Shown here: one piece after another, positions 21,501 through 35,100 of the stretch
Layout: every line of letters begins with the position of its first letter
How positions within the stretch are numbered: position 1 is the first letter of the stretch
Origin: Lycocorax pyrrhopterus obiensis
Lineage: Eukaryota; Chordata; Aves; Passeriformes; Paradisaeidae
Assembly (NCBI GenBank): GCA_014706295.1
Contig: JACSVZ010000004.1
Location: forward strand, 949,972-1,013,971
Direction of reading: 5' to 3'
Length of the DNA: 64,000 bases
Made by a program: the position numbers and the translations under genes
Notes under the pieces: generated by a model
The model's input: only the letters and a program-made list of their open reading frames with translations
What the model was told of the DNA's origin: nothing
The model's database searches: none

Positions 21501-22100
21501 AAACCACAAAGCCCAGAGCTCCAGGGACACTGACAATGTGAAAGGCATGCCAAGAGGAGCGCAACAATGCCCCAACCTTGCTCTCTTCTTTTCTTTCGCT
21601 ATGGAACACGCCGCAGCCCAAGTATTCCAGTTCCACATAGGGTTAGGGTTAGGGTTACGCCTAGGGTTAGCATCCAGAAAACCACAAAGCCCAGAGCTCC
21701 AGAGACACTGACAATGTGAAAGGTATGCCAAGAGGAGCACAACAATGCCCCAACCTTGCTCCCTTCTTTTCTTTCGCTATGGAACACGCCTCAGCCCAAG
21801 TATTCCAGTTCCACATAGGGTTAGGGTTAGGGTTACGCCTAGGGTTAGCATCCAGAAAACCACAAAGCCCAGAGCTCCAGAGACACTGAAAATGTGAAAG
21901 GCATGCCAAGAGGAGCGCAACAATGCCCCAACCTTGCTCCCTTCTTTTCTTTCGCTATGGAACACGCCTCAGCCCAAGTATTCCAGTTCCACATAGGGTT
22001 AGGGTTAGGGTTATGCCTAGGGTTAGTGTCCAGAAAACCACAAAGCCCAGAGCTCCAGGGACACTGACAATGCAAAAGGCATGCCAAGAGGAGCGCAACA

Positions 22101-25100
22101 ATGCCCCAACCTTGCTCCCTCCTTTTCTTTCGCTATGGAACACGCCTCAGCCCAAGTATTCCAGTTCCGCCTACGGTTAGGGTTCGGGTTACGCCCAGGG
22201 TTAGTGTCCAGACAAAGGACAAAGCCCAGAGCTCCAGGGATACTGACAATGTGAAAGGCAGGCCAAGAGGAGGGCAACAATGCCCCAACCTTGCTCCCTC
22301 CTTTTCTTTCGCTATGGAACACGCCTCAGCCCAAGTATTCCAGTTCCGCCTAGGGTTAGGGTTAGGGTTACGCCTAGGGTTAGCGTTCGCAAAACCACAA
22401 AGCCCAGAGCTCCAGGGACACTGACAATGCAAAAGGCATGCCAAGAGGAGCACAACAATGCCCCAACCTTGCTCCCTCCTTTCCTTTCGCTATGGAACAC
22501 GCTTCAGCCGAAGTATACCATTTAAGCCTAAGGTTAGGGTTCGGGTTATGCCTCGGGTTAGCGTTCCGAAAACCACAAAGCTCAGAGCTCCAGGGACACT
22601 GACAATGTGAAAGGCATGCCAAGAGGAGGGCAACTGCGCCCCAACCTTGCTCCCTCCTTTCCTTTCGCTATGGAAAATGCCTCAGCCCAAGTATTCCAGT
22701 TCCGCCTACAGTTAGGGTTAGGGTTACACCTAGGGTTAGTGTCCAGAAAACCACAAAGCCCAGAGCACCAGAGACATTGACATTGCGAAGGGCATGCCAA
22801 AAGAGTACAAAAATGGCCCAACTTTGTTCTCACTTTTTCTCTCTTCTCAGCACTCACCTCGGCCCAATGCAGTATTCAACCTCCACCTGGGCTTAGCGTG
22901 AGAATAATTACTAGGGTTAACGTTAGGGTTATGCCTTGGGTTAGCTTACAGAAAACCACAAAGCCCAGAGCTCCAGGGACACTGACAATGTGAAAGGCAT
23001 GCCAAGAGGAGCGCAACAATGCCCCAACCTTGCTCCCTCCTTTTCGTTCGCTACGGAACACGACTCAGCCCAAGTATTCCAGTTCCGCCTACGGTTAGGG
23101 TTAGGGTTACGCCCAGGGTTAGTGTCCAGAAAAAGGCAAAGCCCAGAGCTCCAGGGATACTGACAATGCGAAAGGCATGCCAAGAGGAGCGCAACAAGGC
23201 CCCAACCTTGCTCCCTCCTTTTCTTTCACTATGGAAAATGCTGCAGCACAAGTATTCCAGTTCCGCCTAGGGTTAGGGTTAGGGTTACGCCTAGGGTTAG
23301 CGTTCAGAAAACCACAAAACCCAGGGCTCCAGGGACACTGACAATGCAAAAGGCATGCCAAGAGGAGGGCAACAATGCCCCCAACCGTGCTCCCTTCTTT
23401 TCTTTCGCTATGGAACACGCCTCAGCCCAAGTATACCAGTTCCACATAGGGTTAGGGTTAGGGTTATGCCTAGGGTTAGCATCCAGAAAACCACAAAGCC
23501 CAGAGCTCCAGGGACACTGACAATGTGAAAGGCATGCCAAGAGGAGCGCAACAATGCCCCAACCTTGCTCCCTCCTTTTCGTTCGCTACGGAACACGACT
23601 CAGCCCAAGTATTCCAGTTCCGCCTACGGTTAGGGTTAGGGTTACGCCCAGGGTTAGTGTCCAGAAAAAGGCAAAGCCCAGAGCTCCAGGGATACTGACA
23701 ATGCGAAAGGCATGCCAAGAGGAGCGCAACAAGGCCCCAACCTTGCTCCCTCCTTTTCTTCACTATGGAAAATGCTGCAGCACAAGTATTCCAGTTCCGC
23801 CTAGGGTTAGGGTTAGGGTTACGCCTAGGGTTAGCGTTCAGAAAACCACAAAACCCAGGGCTCCAGGGACACTGACAATGCAAAAGGCATGCCAAGAGGA
23901 GGGCAACTGCACCCCAACCGTGCTCCCTCCTTTTCTTTCGCTATGGAACACGCTTCAGCCGAAGTATACCATTTAAGCGTAAGGTTAGGGTTCGGGTTAT
24001 GCCTCGGCTTCGCGTTCAGAAAACCACAAAGCCCAGAGCTCCAGGGACACTGACAATGTGAAAGGCATGCCAAGAGGAGGGCAACAATGCCCCAACCTTG
24101 CTCCCTCCTTTTCTTTCGCTATGGAACACGCCTCAGCCCAAGTATTCCAGTTCCGCCTACGGTTAGGGTTCGGGTTACGCCCAGGGTTAGTGTCCAGACA
24201 AAGGACAAAGCCCAGAGCTCCAGGGATACTGACAATGTGAAAGGCAGGCCAAGAGGAGGGCAACAATGCCCCAACCTTGCTCCCTCCTTTTCTTTCGCTA
24301 TGGAACACGCCTCAGCCCAAGTATTCCAGTTCCACATAGGGTTAGGGTTAGGGTTACGCCTAGGGTTAGCGTTCGCAAAACCACAAAGCCCAGAGCTCCA
24401 GGGACACTGACAATGCAAAAGGCATGCCAAGAGGAGCACAACAATGCCCCAACCTTGCTCCCTCCTTTCCTTTCGCTATGGAACACGCTTCAGCCGAAGT
24501 ATACCATTTAAGCCTAAGGTTAGGGTTCGGGTTATGCCTCGGGTTAGCGTTCCGAAAACCACAAAGCTCAGAGCTCCAGGGACACTGACAATGTGAAAGG
24601 CATGCCAAGAGGAGGGCAACTGCGCCCCAACCTTGCTCCCTCCTTTCCTTTCGCTATGGAAAATGCCTCAGCCCAAGTATTCCAGTTCCGCCTAGGGTTA
24701 GGGTTAGGGTTACACCTAGGGTTAGTGTCCAGAAAACCACAAAGCCCAGAGCACCAGAGACATTGACATTGCGAAGGGCATGCCAAAAGAGTACAAAAAT
24801 GGCCCCAACTTTGTTCTCACTTTTTCTCTCTTCTCAGCACTCACCTCGGCCCAATGCAGTATTCAACCTCCACCTGGGCTTAGCGTGAGAATAATTACTA
24901 GGGTTAACGTTAGGGTTATGCCTCCGGTTAGCTTACAGAAAACCACAAAGCCCAGAGCTCCAGGGACACTGACAATGTGAAAGGCATGCCAAGAGGAGCG
25001 CAACAATGCCCCAACCTTGCTCCCTCCTTTTCGTTCGCTACGGAACACGACTCAGCCCAAGTATTCCAGTTCCGCCTACGGTTAGGGTTAGGGTTACGCC

Positions 25101-27300
25101 CAGGGTTAGTGTCCAGAAAAAGGCAAAGCCCAGAGCTCCAGGGATACTGACAATGCGAAAGGCATGCCAAGAGGAGCGCAACAATGCCCCAACCTTGCTC
25201 CCTCCTTTTCTTTCGCTATGGAAAATGCTGCAGCACAAGTATTCCAGTTCCGCCTAGGGTTAGGGTTAGGGTTATGCCTAGGGTTAGCGTTCAGAAAACC
25301 ACAAAACCCAGGGCTCCAGGGACACTGACAATGCAAAAGGCATGCCAAGAGGAGAGCAACAATGCCCCAACCTTGCTCCCTTCTTTTCTTTCGCTATGGA
25401 ACACGCCTCAGCCCAAGTATACCAGTTCCACATAGGGTTAGGGTTAGGGTTACGCCTAGGGTTAGCATCCAGAAAACCACAAAGCCCAGAGCTCCAGGGA
25501 CACTGACAATGTGAAAGGCATGCCAAGAGGAGCGCAACAATGCCCCAACCTTGCTCTCTTCTTTTCTTTCGCTATGGAACACGCCGCAGCCCAAGTATTC
25601 CAGTTCCACATAGGGTTAGGGTTAGGGTTACGCCTAGGGTTAGCATCCAGAAAACCACAAAGCCCAGAGCTCCAGAGACACTGACAATGTGAAAGGTATG
25701 CCAAGAGGAGCACAACAATGCCCCAACCTTGCTCCCTTCTTTTCTTTCGCTATGGAACACGCCTCAGCCCAAGTATTCCAGTTCCACATAGGGTTAGGGT
25801 TAGGGTTACGCCTAGGGTTAGCATCCAGAAAACCACAAAGCCCAGAGCTCCAGAGACACTGAAAATGTGAAAGGCATGCCAAGAGGAGCGCAACAATGCC
25901 CCAACCTTGCTCCCTTCTTTTCTTTCGCTATGGAACACGCCTCAGCCCAAGTATTCCAGTTCCACATAGGGTTAGGGTTAGGGTTATGCCTAGGGTTAGT
26001 GTCCAGAAAACCACAAAGCCCAGAGCTCCAGGGACACTGACAATGCAAAAGGCATGCCAAGAGGAGCGCAACAATGCCCCAACCTTGCTCCCTCCTTTTC
26101 TTTCGCTATGGAACACGCCTCAGCCCAAGTATTCCAGTTCCGCCTACGGTTAGGGTTCGGGTTACGCCCAGGGTTAGTGTCCAGACAAAGGACAAAGCCC
26201 AGAGCTCCAGGGATACTGACAATGTGAAAGGCAGGCCAAGAGGAGGGCAACATGCGCCCCAACCTTGCTCCCTCCTTTTCTTTCGCTATGGAACACGCCT
26301 CAGCCCAAGTATTCCAGTTCCGCCTAGGGTTAGGGTTAGGGTTACGCCTAGGGTTAGCGTTCGCAAAACCACAAAGCCCAGAGCTCCAGGGACACTGACA
26401 ATGCAAAAGGCATGCCAAGAGGAGCACAACAATGCCCCAACCTTGCTCCCTCCTTTCCTTTCGCTATGGAACACGCTTCAGCCGAAGTATACCATTTAAG
26501 CCTAAGGTTAGGGTTCGGGTTATGCCTCGGGTTAGCGTTCCGAAAACCACAAAGCTCAGAGCTCCAGGGACACTGACAATGTGAAAGGCATGCCAAGAGG
26601 AGGGCAACTGCGCCCCAACCTTGCTCCCTCCTTTCCTTTCGCTATGGAAAATGCCTCAGCCCAAGTATTCCAGTTCCGCCTAGGGTTAGGGTTAGGGTTA
26701 CACCTAGGGTTAGTGTCCAGAAAACCACAAAGCCCAGAGCACCAGAGACATTGACATTGCGAAGGGCATGCCAAAAGAGTACAAAAATGGCCCAACTTTG
26801 TTCTCACTTTTTCTCTCTTCTCAGCACTCACCTCGGCCCAATGCAGTATTCAACCTCCACCTGGGCTTAGCGTGAGAATAATTACTAGGGTTAACGTTAG
26901 GGTTATGCCTTGGGTTAGCTTACAGAAAACCACAAAGCCCAGAGCTCCAGGGACACTGACAATGTGAAAGGCATGCCAAGAGGAGCGCAACAATGCCCCA
27001 ACCTTGCTCCCTCCTTTTCGTTCGCTACGGAACACGACTCAGCCCAAGTATTCCAGTTCCGCCTACGGTTAGGGTTAGGGTTACGCCCAGGGTTAGTGTC
27101 CAGAAAAAGGCAAAGCCCAGAGCTCCAGGGATACTGACAATGCGAAAGGCATGCCAAGAGGAGCGCAACAATGCCCCAACCTTGCTCCCTCCTTTTCTTT
27201 CGCTATGGAAAATGCTGCAGCACAAGTATTCCAGTTCCGCCTAGGGTTAGGGTTAGGGTTATGCCTAGGGTTAGCGTTCAGAAAACCACAAAACCCAGGG
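22101..27300 (+). repeat. Higher-order unit of about 1986 bp, nearly three copies
   Basis: Blocks beginning near 22101, 24087 and 26074 repeat at offsets of 1986-1987. That is ten A monomers and one B monomer (1985) plus one- or two-base indels (for example an extra C near 23380). The shared markers include AGACAAAGGACAAAGCC and AAAGGCAGGCCAAGAGG. Confidence 0.78.
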
Positions 27301-29003
27301 CTCCACGGACACTGACAATGCAAAAGGCATGCCAAGAGGAGCACAACAATGCCCCAACCTTGCTCCCTTCTTTTCTTTCGCTATGGAACACGCCTCAGCC
27401 CAAGTATTCCAGTTCCACATAGGGTTAGGGTTACGCCTAGGGTTAGCATCCAGAAAACCACAAAGCCCCAGAGCTACAGAGACACTGAAATGTGAAAGGC
27501 ATGCCAAGAGGAGCGCAACAATGCCCCAACCTTGCTCCTTCTTTTCTTTCGCTATGGAACACGCCTCAGCCCAAGTATTCCAGTTCCACATAGGGTTAGG
27601 GTTAGGGTTACGCCTAGGGTTAGTGTCCAGAAAACCACAAAGCCCACAGCTCCAGGGACACTGACAATGTGAAAGGCATGCCAAGAGGAGCGCGACAATG
27701 CCCCAACATTGCTCCCTCCTTTTTTGTCACTATGGAACACGCCTCAGCCCAAGTATTCCAGTTCCACCTAGGGTTAGGGTTAGGGTTATGCCTTGGGTTA
27801 GCATACAGAAAACCACAAAGCCCAGAGCTCCAGGGACACTGACAATGCAAAAGGCATGCCAAGAGGAGCACAACAATGCCCCAACCTTGCTCCCTCCTTT
27901 CCGTTCGCTATGGAACACGCTTCAGCCGAACTATACCATTTAAGCCTAAGGTTAGGGTTCGGGTTATGCCTCGGGTTAGCGTTGCGAAAACCACAAAGCT
28001 CAGAGCTCCAGGGACACTGACAATGTGAAAGGCATGCCAAGAGGAGGGCAACTGCGCCCCAACCTTGCTCCCTCCTTTCCTTTCGCTATGGAAAATGCCT
28101 CAGCCCAAGTATTCCAGTTCCGCCTAGGGTTAGGGTTAGGGTTACGCCTAGGGGTTAGTGTCCAGAAAACCACAAAGCCCAGAGCACCAGAGACATTGAC
28201 ATTGCGAAGGGCATGCCAAAAGAGTACAAAAATGGCCCCACTTTATTCTCACCTTTTCTCTCTTCTCAGCACTCACCGCAGCCCAATGCACTATTCAAGC
28301 TCCACCTGGGCTTAGCGTGAGAATAATGCCTAGGGTTAGGGTTTGGGTTATGCCTTGGGTTAGCGTTCAGAAAACCACAAAGCCCAGAGCTCCAGGGACA
28401 CTGACAATGCAAAAGGCATGCCAAGAGGAGGGCAACAATGCCCCAACCTTGCTCCCTCCTTTTCGTTCGCTACGGAACACGACTCAGCCCAAGCATTCCA
28501 GTTCCGCCTACGGTAAGGGTTAGGGTTACGCCCAGGGTTAGTGTCCAGAAAAAGGCAAAGCCCAGAGCTCCAGGGATACTGACAATGCGAAAGGCATGCC
28601 AAGAGGAGCGCAACAATGCCCCAACCTTGCTCCCTCCTTTTCGTTCGCTACGGAACACAACTCAGCCCAAGTATTCCAGTTCCGCCTAGGGTTAGGGTTA
28701 GGGTTACGCCCAGGGTTAGTGTCCAGAAAAAGGCAAAGCCCAGAGCTCCAGGGATACTGACAATGCGAAAGGCATGCCAAGAGGAGCGCAACAATGCCCC
28801 AACCTAGCTCCCTCCTTTTCTTTCGCTATGGAAAATGCCGCAGCACAAGTATTCCAGTTCCGCCTAGGGTTAGGGTTCGGGTTATGCCTAGGGTTAGCGT
28901 TCAGAAAACCACAAAGCTCAGAGCTCCAGGGACACTGACAATGTGAAAGGCATGCCAAGAGGAGGGCAACTGCGCCCCAACCTTGCTCCCTCCTTTTCTT
29001 TCG

Positions 29004-32000
29004 CTACGGAACACGACTCAGCCCATGTATTCCAGTTCCGCCTAGGGTTAGGGTTAGGGTTACACCTGGGGTTGGGTTCAGAAAACCACAAAGCCCAGAG
29101 CTCCAGAGACATTGACATTGCGAAGGGCATGCCAAAATAGTACAAAAATGGCCCCACTTTATTCTCACCTTTTCTCTCTTCTCAGCACTCACCGCAGCCC
29201 AATGCACTATTCAAGCTCCACCTGGGCTTAGCGTGAGAATAATGCCTAGGGTTAGGGTTTGGGTTATGCCTTGGGTTAGCGTTCAGAAAACCACAAAGCC
29301 CAGAGCTCCAGGGACACTGACAATGCAAAAGGCATGCCAAGAGGAGAGCAACAATGCCCCAACCTTGCTCCCTCCTTTTCGTTCGCTACAGAACACGACT
29401 CAGCCCAAGTATTCCAGTTCCGCCTACGGTTAGGGTTAGGGTTACGCCCAGGGTTAGTGTCCAGAAAAAGGCAAAGCCCAGAGCTTCAGGGATACTGACA
29501 ATGCGAAAGGCATGCCAAGAGGAGCGCAAAAATGCCCCAACCTTGCTCCCTCCTTTCCATTCGCTATGGAAAATGCCGCGGCACAAGTATTCCAGTTCCG
29601 CCTAGGGTTAGGGTTAGGGTTATGCCTAGGGTTAGCGTTCAGAAAACCACAAAGCCCAGAGCTCCAGGGACACTGACAATGCAAAAGGCATGCCAAGAGG
29701 AGAGCAACAATGCCCCAACCTTGCTCCCTTCTTTTCTTTCGCTATGGAACACGCCTCAGCCCAAGTATACCAGTTCCACATAGGGTTAGGGTTAGGGTTA
29801 CGCCTAGGGTTAGCATCCAGAAAACCACAAAGCCCAGAGCTCCAGGGACACTGACAATGTGAAAGGCATGCCAAGAGGAGCGCAACAATGCCCCAACCTT
29901 GCTCTCTTATTTTCTTTCGCTATGGAACACGCCGCAGCCCAAGTATTCCAGTTCCACATAGGGTTAGGGTTAGGGTTACGCCTAGGGTTAGCATCCAGAA
30001 AACCACAAAGCCCAGAGCTCCAGAGACACTGACAATGTGAAAGGTATGCCAAGAGGAGCACAACAATGCCCCAACCTTGCTCCCTTCTTTTCTTTCGCTA
30101 TGGAACACGCCTCAGCCCAAGTATTCCAGTTCCACATAGGGTTAGGGTTAGGGTTACGCCTAGGGTTAGCATCCAGAAAACCACAAAGCCCAGAGCTCCA
30201 GAGACACCGACAATGTGAAAGGCATGCCAAGAGGAGCGCAACAATGCCCCAACCTTGCTCCCTCCTTTTCGTTCGCTACGGAACACGACTCAGCCCAAGT
30301 ATTCCAGTTCCGCCTAGGGTTAGGGTTAGGGTTACGCCTAGGGTTAGCGTTCGCAAAACCACAAAGCCCAGAGCTCCAGGGACACTGACAATGCAAAAGG
30401 CATGCCAAGAGGAGCACAACAATGCCCCAACCTTGCTCCCTCCTTTCCTTTCGCTATGGAACACGCTTCAGCCGAAGTATACCATTTAAGCCTAAGGTTA
30501 GGGTTCGGGTTATGCCTCGGGTTAGCGTTCCGAAAACCACAAAGCTCAGAGCTCCAGGGACACTGACAATGTGAAAGGCATGCCAAGAGGAGGGCAACTG
30601 CGCCCCAACCTTGCTCCCTCCTTTTCTTTCGCTACGGAACACGACTCAGCCCATGTATTCCAGTTCCGCCTAGGGTTAGGGTTAGGGTTACACCTGGGGT
30701 TGGGTTCAGAAAACCACAAAGCCCAGAGCTCCAGAGACATTGACATTGCGAAGGGCATGCCAAAATAGTACAAAAATGGCCCCACTTTATTCTCACCTTT
30801 TCTCTCTTCTCAGCACTCACCGCAGCCCAATGCACTATTCAAGCTCCACCTGGGCTTAGCGTGAGAATAATGCCTAGGGTTAGGGTTTGGGTTATGCCTT
30901 GGGTTAGCGTTCAGAAAACCACAAAGCCCAGAGCTCCAGGGACACTGACAATGCAAAAGGCATGCCAAGAGGAGAGCAACAATGCCCCAACCTTGCTCCC
31001 TCCTTTTCGTTCGCTACGGAACACGACTCAGCCCAAGTATTCCAGTTCCGCCTACGGTTAGGGTTAGGGTTACGCCCAGGGTTAGTGTCCAGAAAAAGGC
31101 AAAGCCCAGAGCTCCAGGGATACTGACAATGCGAAAGGCATGCCAAGAGGAGCGCAACAATGCCCCAACCTTGCTCCCTCCTTTCCGTTCGCTATGGAAA
31201 ATGCCGCGGCACAAGTATTCCAGTTCCGCCTAGGGTTAGGGTTAGGGTTATGCCTAGGGTTAGCGTTCAGAAAACCACAAAGCCCAGAGCTCCGGGGACA
31301 CTGACAATGCAAAAGGCATGCCAAGAGGAGAGCAACAATGCCCCAACCTTGCTCCCTTCTTTTCTTTCGCTATGGAACACACCTCAGCCCAAGTATACCA
31401 GTTCCACATAGGGTTAGGGTTAGGGTTACGCCTAGGGTTAGCATCCAGAAAACCACAAAGCCCAGAGCTCCAGGGACACTGACAATGTGAAAGGCATGCC
31501 AAGAGGAGCGCAACAATGCCCCAACCTTGCTCTCTTCTTTTCTTCGCTATGGAACACGCCGCAGCCCAAGTATTCCAGTTCCACATAGGGTTAGGGTTAG
31601 GGTTACGCCTAGGGTTAGCATCCAGAAAACCACAAAGCCCAGAGCTCCAGAGACACTGACAATGTGAAAGGTATGCCAAGAGGAGCACAACAATGCCCCA
31701 ACCTTGCTCCCTCCTTTCCTTTCGCTATGGAACACGCTTCAGCCGAAGTATACCATTTAAGCCTAAGGTTAGGGTTCGGGTTATGCCTCGGGTTAGCGTT
31801 GCGAAAACCACAAAGCTCAGAGCTCCAGGGACACTGACAATGTGAAAGGCATGCCAAGAGGAGGGCAACTGCGCCCCAACCTTGCTCCCTCCTTTTCTTT
31901 CGCTATGGAAAATGCCTCAGCCCAAGTATTCCAGTTCCGCCTAGGGTTAGGGTTAGGGTTACACCTAGGGTTAGTGTCCAGAAAACCACAAAGCCCAGAG

Positions 32001-32110
32001 CACCAGAGACATTGACATTGCGAAGGGCATGCCAAAAGAGTACAAAAATGGCCCCACTTTATTCTCACCTTTTCTCTCTTCTCAGCACTCACCGCAGCCC
32101 AATGCACTAT
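29004..32110 (+). repeat. 1628 bp higher-order repeat related to the 15.6-17 kb block
   Basis: The segment starting near 29004 recurs at 30632, offset 1628, equal to eight A monomers plus one B monomer. It also matches the block at 15610 onward, so the same higher-order segment has been copied to distant places in the array. Confidence 0.72.
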
Positions 32111-35100
32111 TCAAGCTCCACCTGGGCTTAGCGTGAGAATAATGCCTACGGTTAGAGTTTGGGTTATGCCTTGGGTTAGGGTTTGGGTTATGCCTTGGGT
32201 TAGCGTTCAGAAAACCACAAAGCCCAGAGCTCCAGGGACACTGACAATGCAAAAGGCATGCCAAGAGGAGGGCAACTGCGCCCCAACCTTGCTCCCTCCT
32301 TTTCGTTCGCTACGGAACACGACTCAGCCCAAGCATTCCAGTTCCGCCTACAGTTAGGGTTAGGGTTATGCCCAGGGTTAGTGTCCAGAAAAAGGCAAAG
32401 CCCAGAGCTCCAGGGATACTGACAATGGGAAAGGCATGCCAAGAGGAGCGCAACAATGCCCCAACCCTGCTCCCTCCTTTTCGTTCGCTATGGAACACGA
32501 CTCAGCCCAAGTATTCCAGTTCCACCTACGGTTAGGGTTAGGGTTATGCCTAGGGTTAGCGTTCAGAAAACCACAAAGCCCAGAGCTCCAGGGACACTGA
32601 CAATGCAAAAGGCATGCCAAGAGGAGCGCAAAAATGCCCCAACCTTGCTCCCTCCTTTTCTTTCGCTACGGAACACGACTCAGCCCAAGTATTCCAGTTC
32701 CGCCTAGGGTTTATGATAGGGTTACGCCCAGGGTTTGCGTTCAGAAAACGACAAAGCCCAGAGCTCCAGGGACACTGACAATGGGAAAGGCATGCCAAGA
32801 GGAGCGCGACAATGCCCCAACATTGCTCCCTCCTTTTCTTTCGCTATGGAACACGCCTCAGCCCAAGTATTCCAGTTCCGCCTAGGGTTAGGGTTAGGGT
32901 TATGCCTAGGGTTAGTGTTCAGAAAACCACAAAGCCCAGAGCTCCAGGGACACTGACAATGCGAAAGGCACGCCAAGAGCGCAACAACGCCCCAACCTTG
33001 CTCCCTCCTTTCCTTTCGCTACTGAAAGTGCCTCAGCCCAAGTATTCCAGTTCCGCCTAGCGTTAGGGTTAGGGTTATGCCTAGGGTTAGCGTTCAGAAA
33101 ACCACAAAGCCCAGAGCTCCCGGGACACTGACAATGCAAAAGGCATGCCAAGAGGAGGGCAACTGCGCCCCAACCTTGCTCCCTCCTTTTCTGTCGCTAT
33201 GGAAAATGCCGCAGCACAAGTATTCCAGTTCCGCCTAGGGTTAGGGTTAGGGTTACGCCTAGGGTTATCATCCAGAAAACCACAAAGCCCAGAGCTCCAG
33301 AGACACTGACAATGTGAAAGGCATGCCAAGAGGAGCGCAACAATGCCCCAACCTTGCTCCCTCCTTTTCTTTCGCTATGGAACATGCCTCAGCCCAAGTA
33401 TTCCAGTTCCGCCTACGGTTAGGGTTCAGGTTACGCCCAGGGTTAGTGTCCAGAAAAACCAAAAGCCCAGAGCTCCAGGGATACTGACAATGTGAAAGGC
33501 ATGCCAAGAGGAGGGCAACTGCGCCCCAACCTTGCTCCATCCTTTTCTTTCGCTATGGAACTCGCCTGAGCCCATTTATTCCAGTCCCACATAGGGTTAG
33601 GGTTAGGGTTACGCCTAGGGTTAGTGTCCAGAAAACCACAAAGCCCAGAGCTCCAGGGACATTGACAATGCAAAAGGCATGCCAAGAATAATACAAAAAT
33701 GGCCCAACTTTGTTCTCACTTTTTCTCTCTTCTCAGCACTCACCTCGGCCCAATGCAGTATTCAACCTCCACCTGGGCTTAGCGTGAGAATAATTACTAG
33801 GGTTAACGTTAGGGTTATGCCTTGGGTTAGCTTACAGAAAACCACAAAGCCCAGAGCTCCAGGGACACTGACAATGTGAAAGGCATGCCACGAGGTGGGC
33901 AACTGCGCCCCAACCTTGCTCCCTCCTTTCCTTTCGCTACGGAACACGACTCAGCCTATTTATTTCAGTTACGCCCACGGTTAGGGTTAGGGTTACGCCC
34001 AGGGTTAGTGTCCAGAAAAAGGCAAAGCCCAGAGCTCCAGGGATACTGACAATGGGAAAGGCATGCCAAGAGGAGCGCAACAATGCCCCCAACCTTGCTC
34101 CCTCCTTTTCTTTCGCTATGGAAAATGCCTCAGCCCATGTATTCCAGTTCCGCCTAGGGTTAGGGTTAGGGTTACACCTGGGGTTAGTGTTCAGAAAACC
34201 ACAAAGCCCAGAGCTCCAGAGACATTGAGATTGCGCAGGGCATGCCAAAATAGTACAAAAATGGCCCCACTTTATTCTCACCTTTTCTCTCTTCTCAGCA
34301 CTCACCGCAGCCCAATGCACTATTCAAGTTCCACCTGGGCTTAGCGTGAGAAAAATGCCTACGGTTAGGGTTAGGGTTATGCCCAGGGTTAGTGTCCAGA
34401 AAAAGGCAAAGCCCAGAGCTCCAGGGACACTGACAATGTGAAAGGCATGCCAAGAGGAGGGCAACTGCGCCCCAACCTTGCTCCATCCTTTTCTTTCGCT
34501 ATGGAACTCGCCTGAGCCCATTTATTCCAGTCCCACATAGGGTTAGGGTTAGGGTTACGCCTAGGGTTAGTGTCCAGAAAACCACAAAGCCCAGAGCTCC
34601 AGGGACATTGACAATGCAAAAGGCATGCCAAGAATAATACAAAAATGGCCCAACTTTGTTCTCACTTTTTCTCTCTTCTCAGCACTCACCTCGGCCCAAT
34701 GCAGTATTCAACCTCCACCTGGGCTTAGCGTGAGAATAATTACTAGGGTTAACGTTAGGGTTATGCCTTGGGTTAGCTTACAGAAAACCACAAAGCCCAG
34801 AGCTCCAGGGACACTGACAATGTGAAAGGCATGCCAAGAGGTGGGCAACTGCGCCCCAACCTTGCTCCCTTCTTTTCTTTCACTATGGAACACGCCGCAG
34901 CCCAAGTATTCCAGTTCCACATAGGGTTAGGGCTAGGGTTAGGGTTACGCCTAGGGTTAGCATCCAGAAAACCACAAAGCCCAGAGCTCCAGAGACACTG
35001 ACAATGTGAAAGGCATGCCAAGAGGAGCACAACAATGCCCCAACCTTGCTCCCTCCTTTCCTTTCGCTATGGAACACGCTTCAGCCGAAGTATACCATTT

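Larger units (their letters stand above)
14197..23060 (+). repeat. 3614 bp higher-order unit, repeated with a nested 1450 bp duplication
   Basis: The block near 17298-19500 recurs at 20912-23100 (offset 3614). The block 14197-17059 recurs at 19262-22123 (offset 5064-5065, which is 3614 plus the inserted 1450). The arithmetic fits 18 A monomers plus 2 B monomers (3204 + 410 = 3614). Coordinates are approximate because the boundaries fall inside near-identical monomers. Confidence 0.8.
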
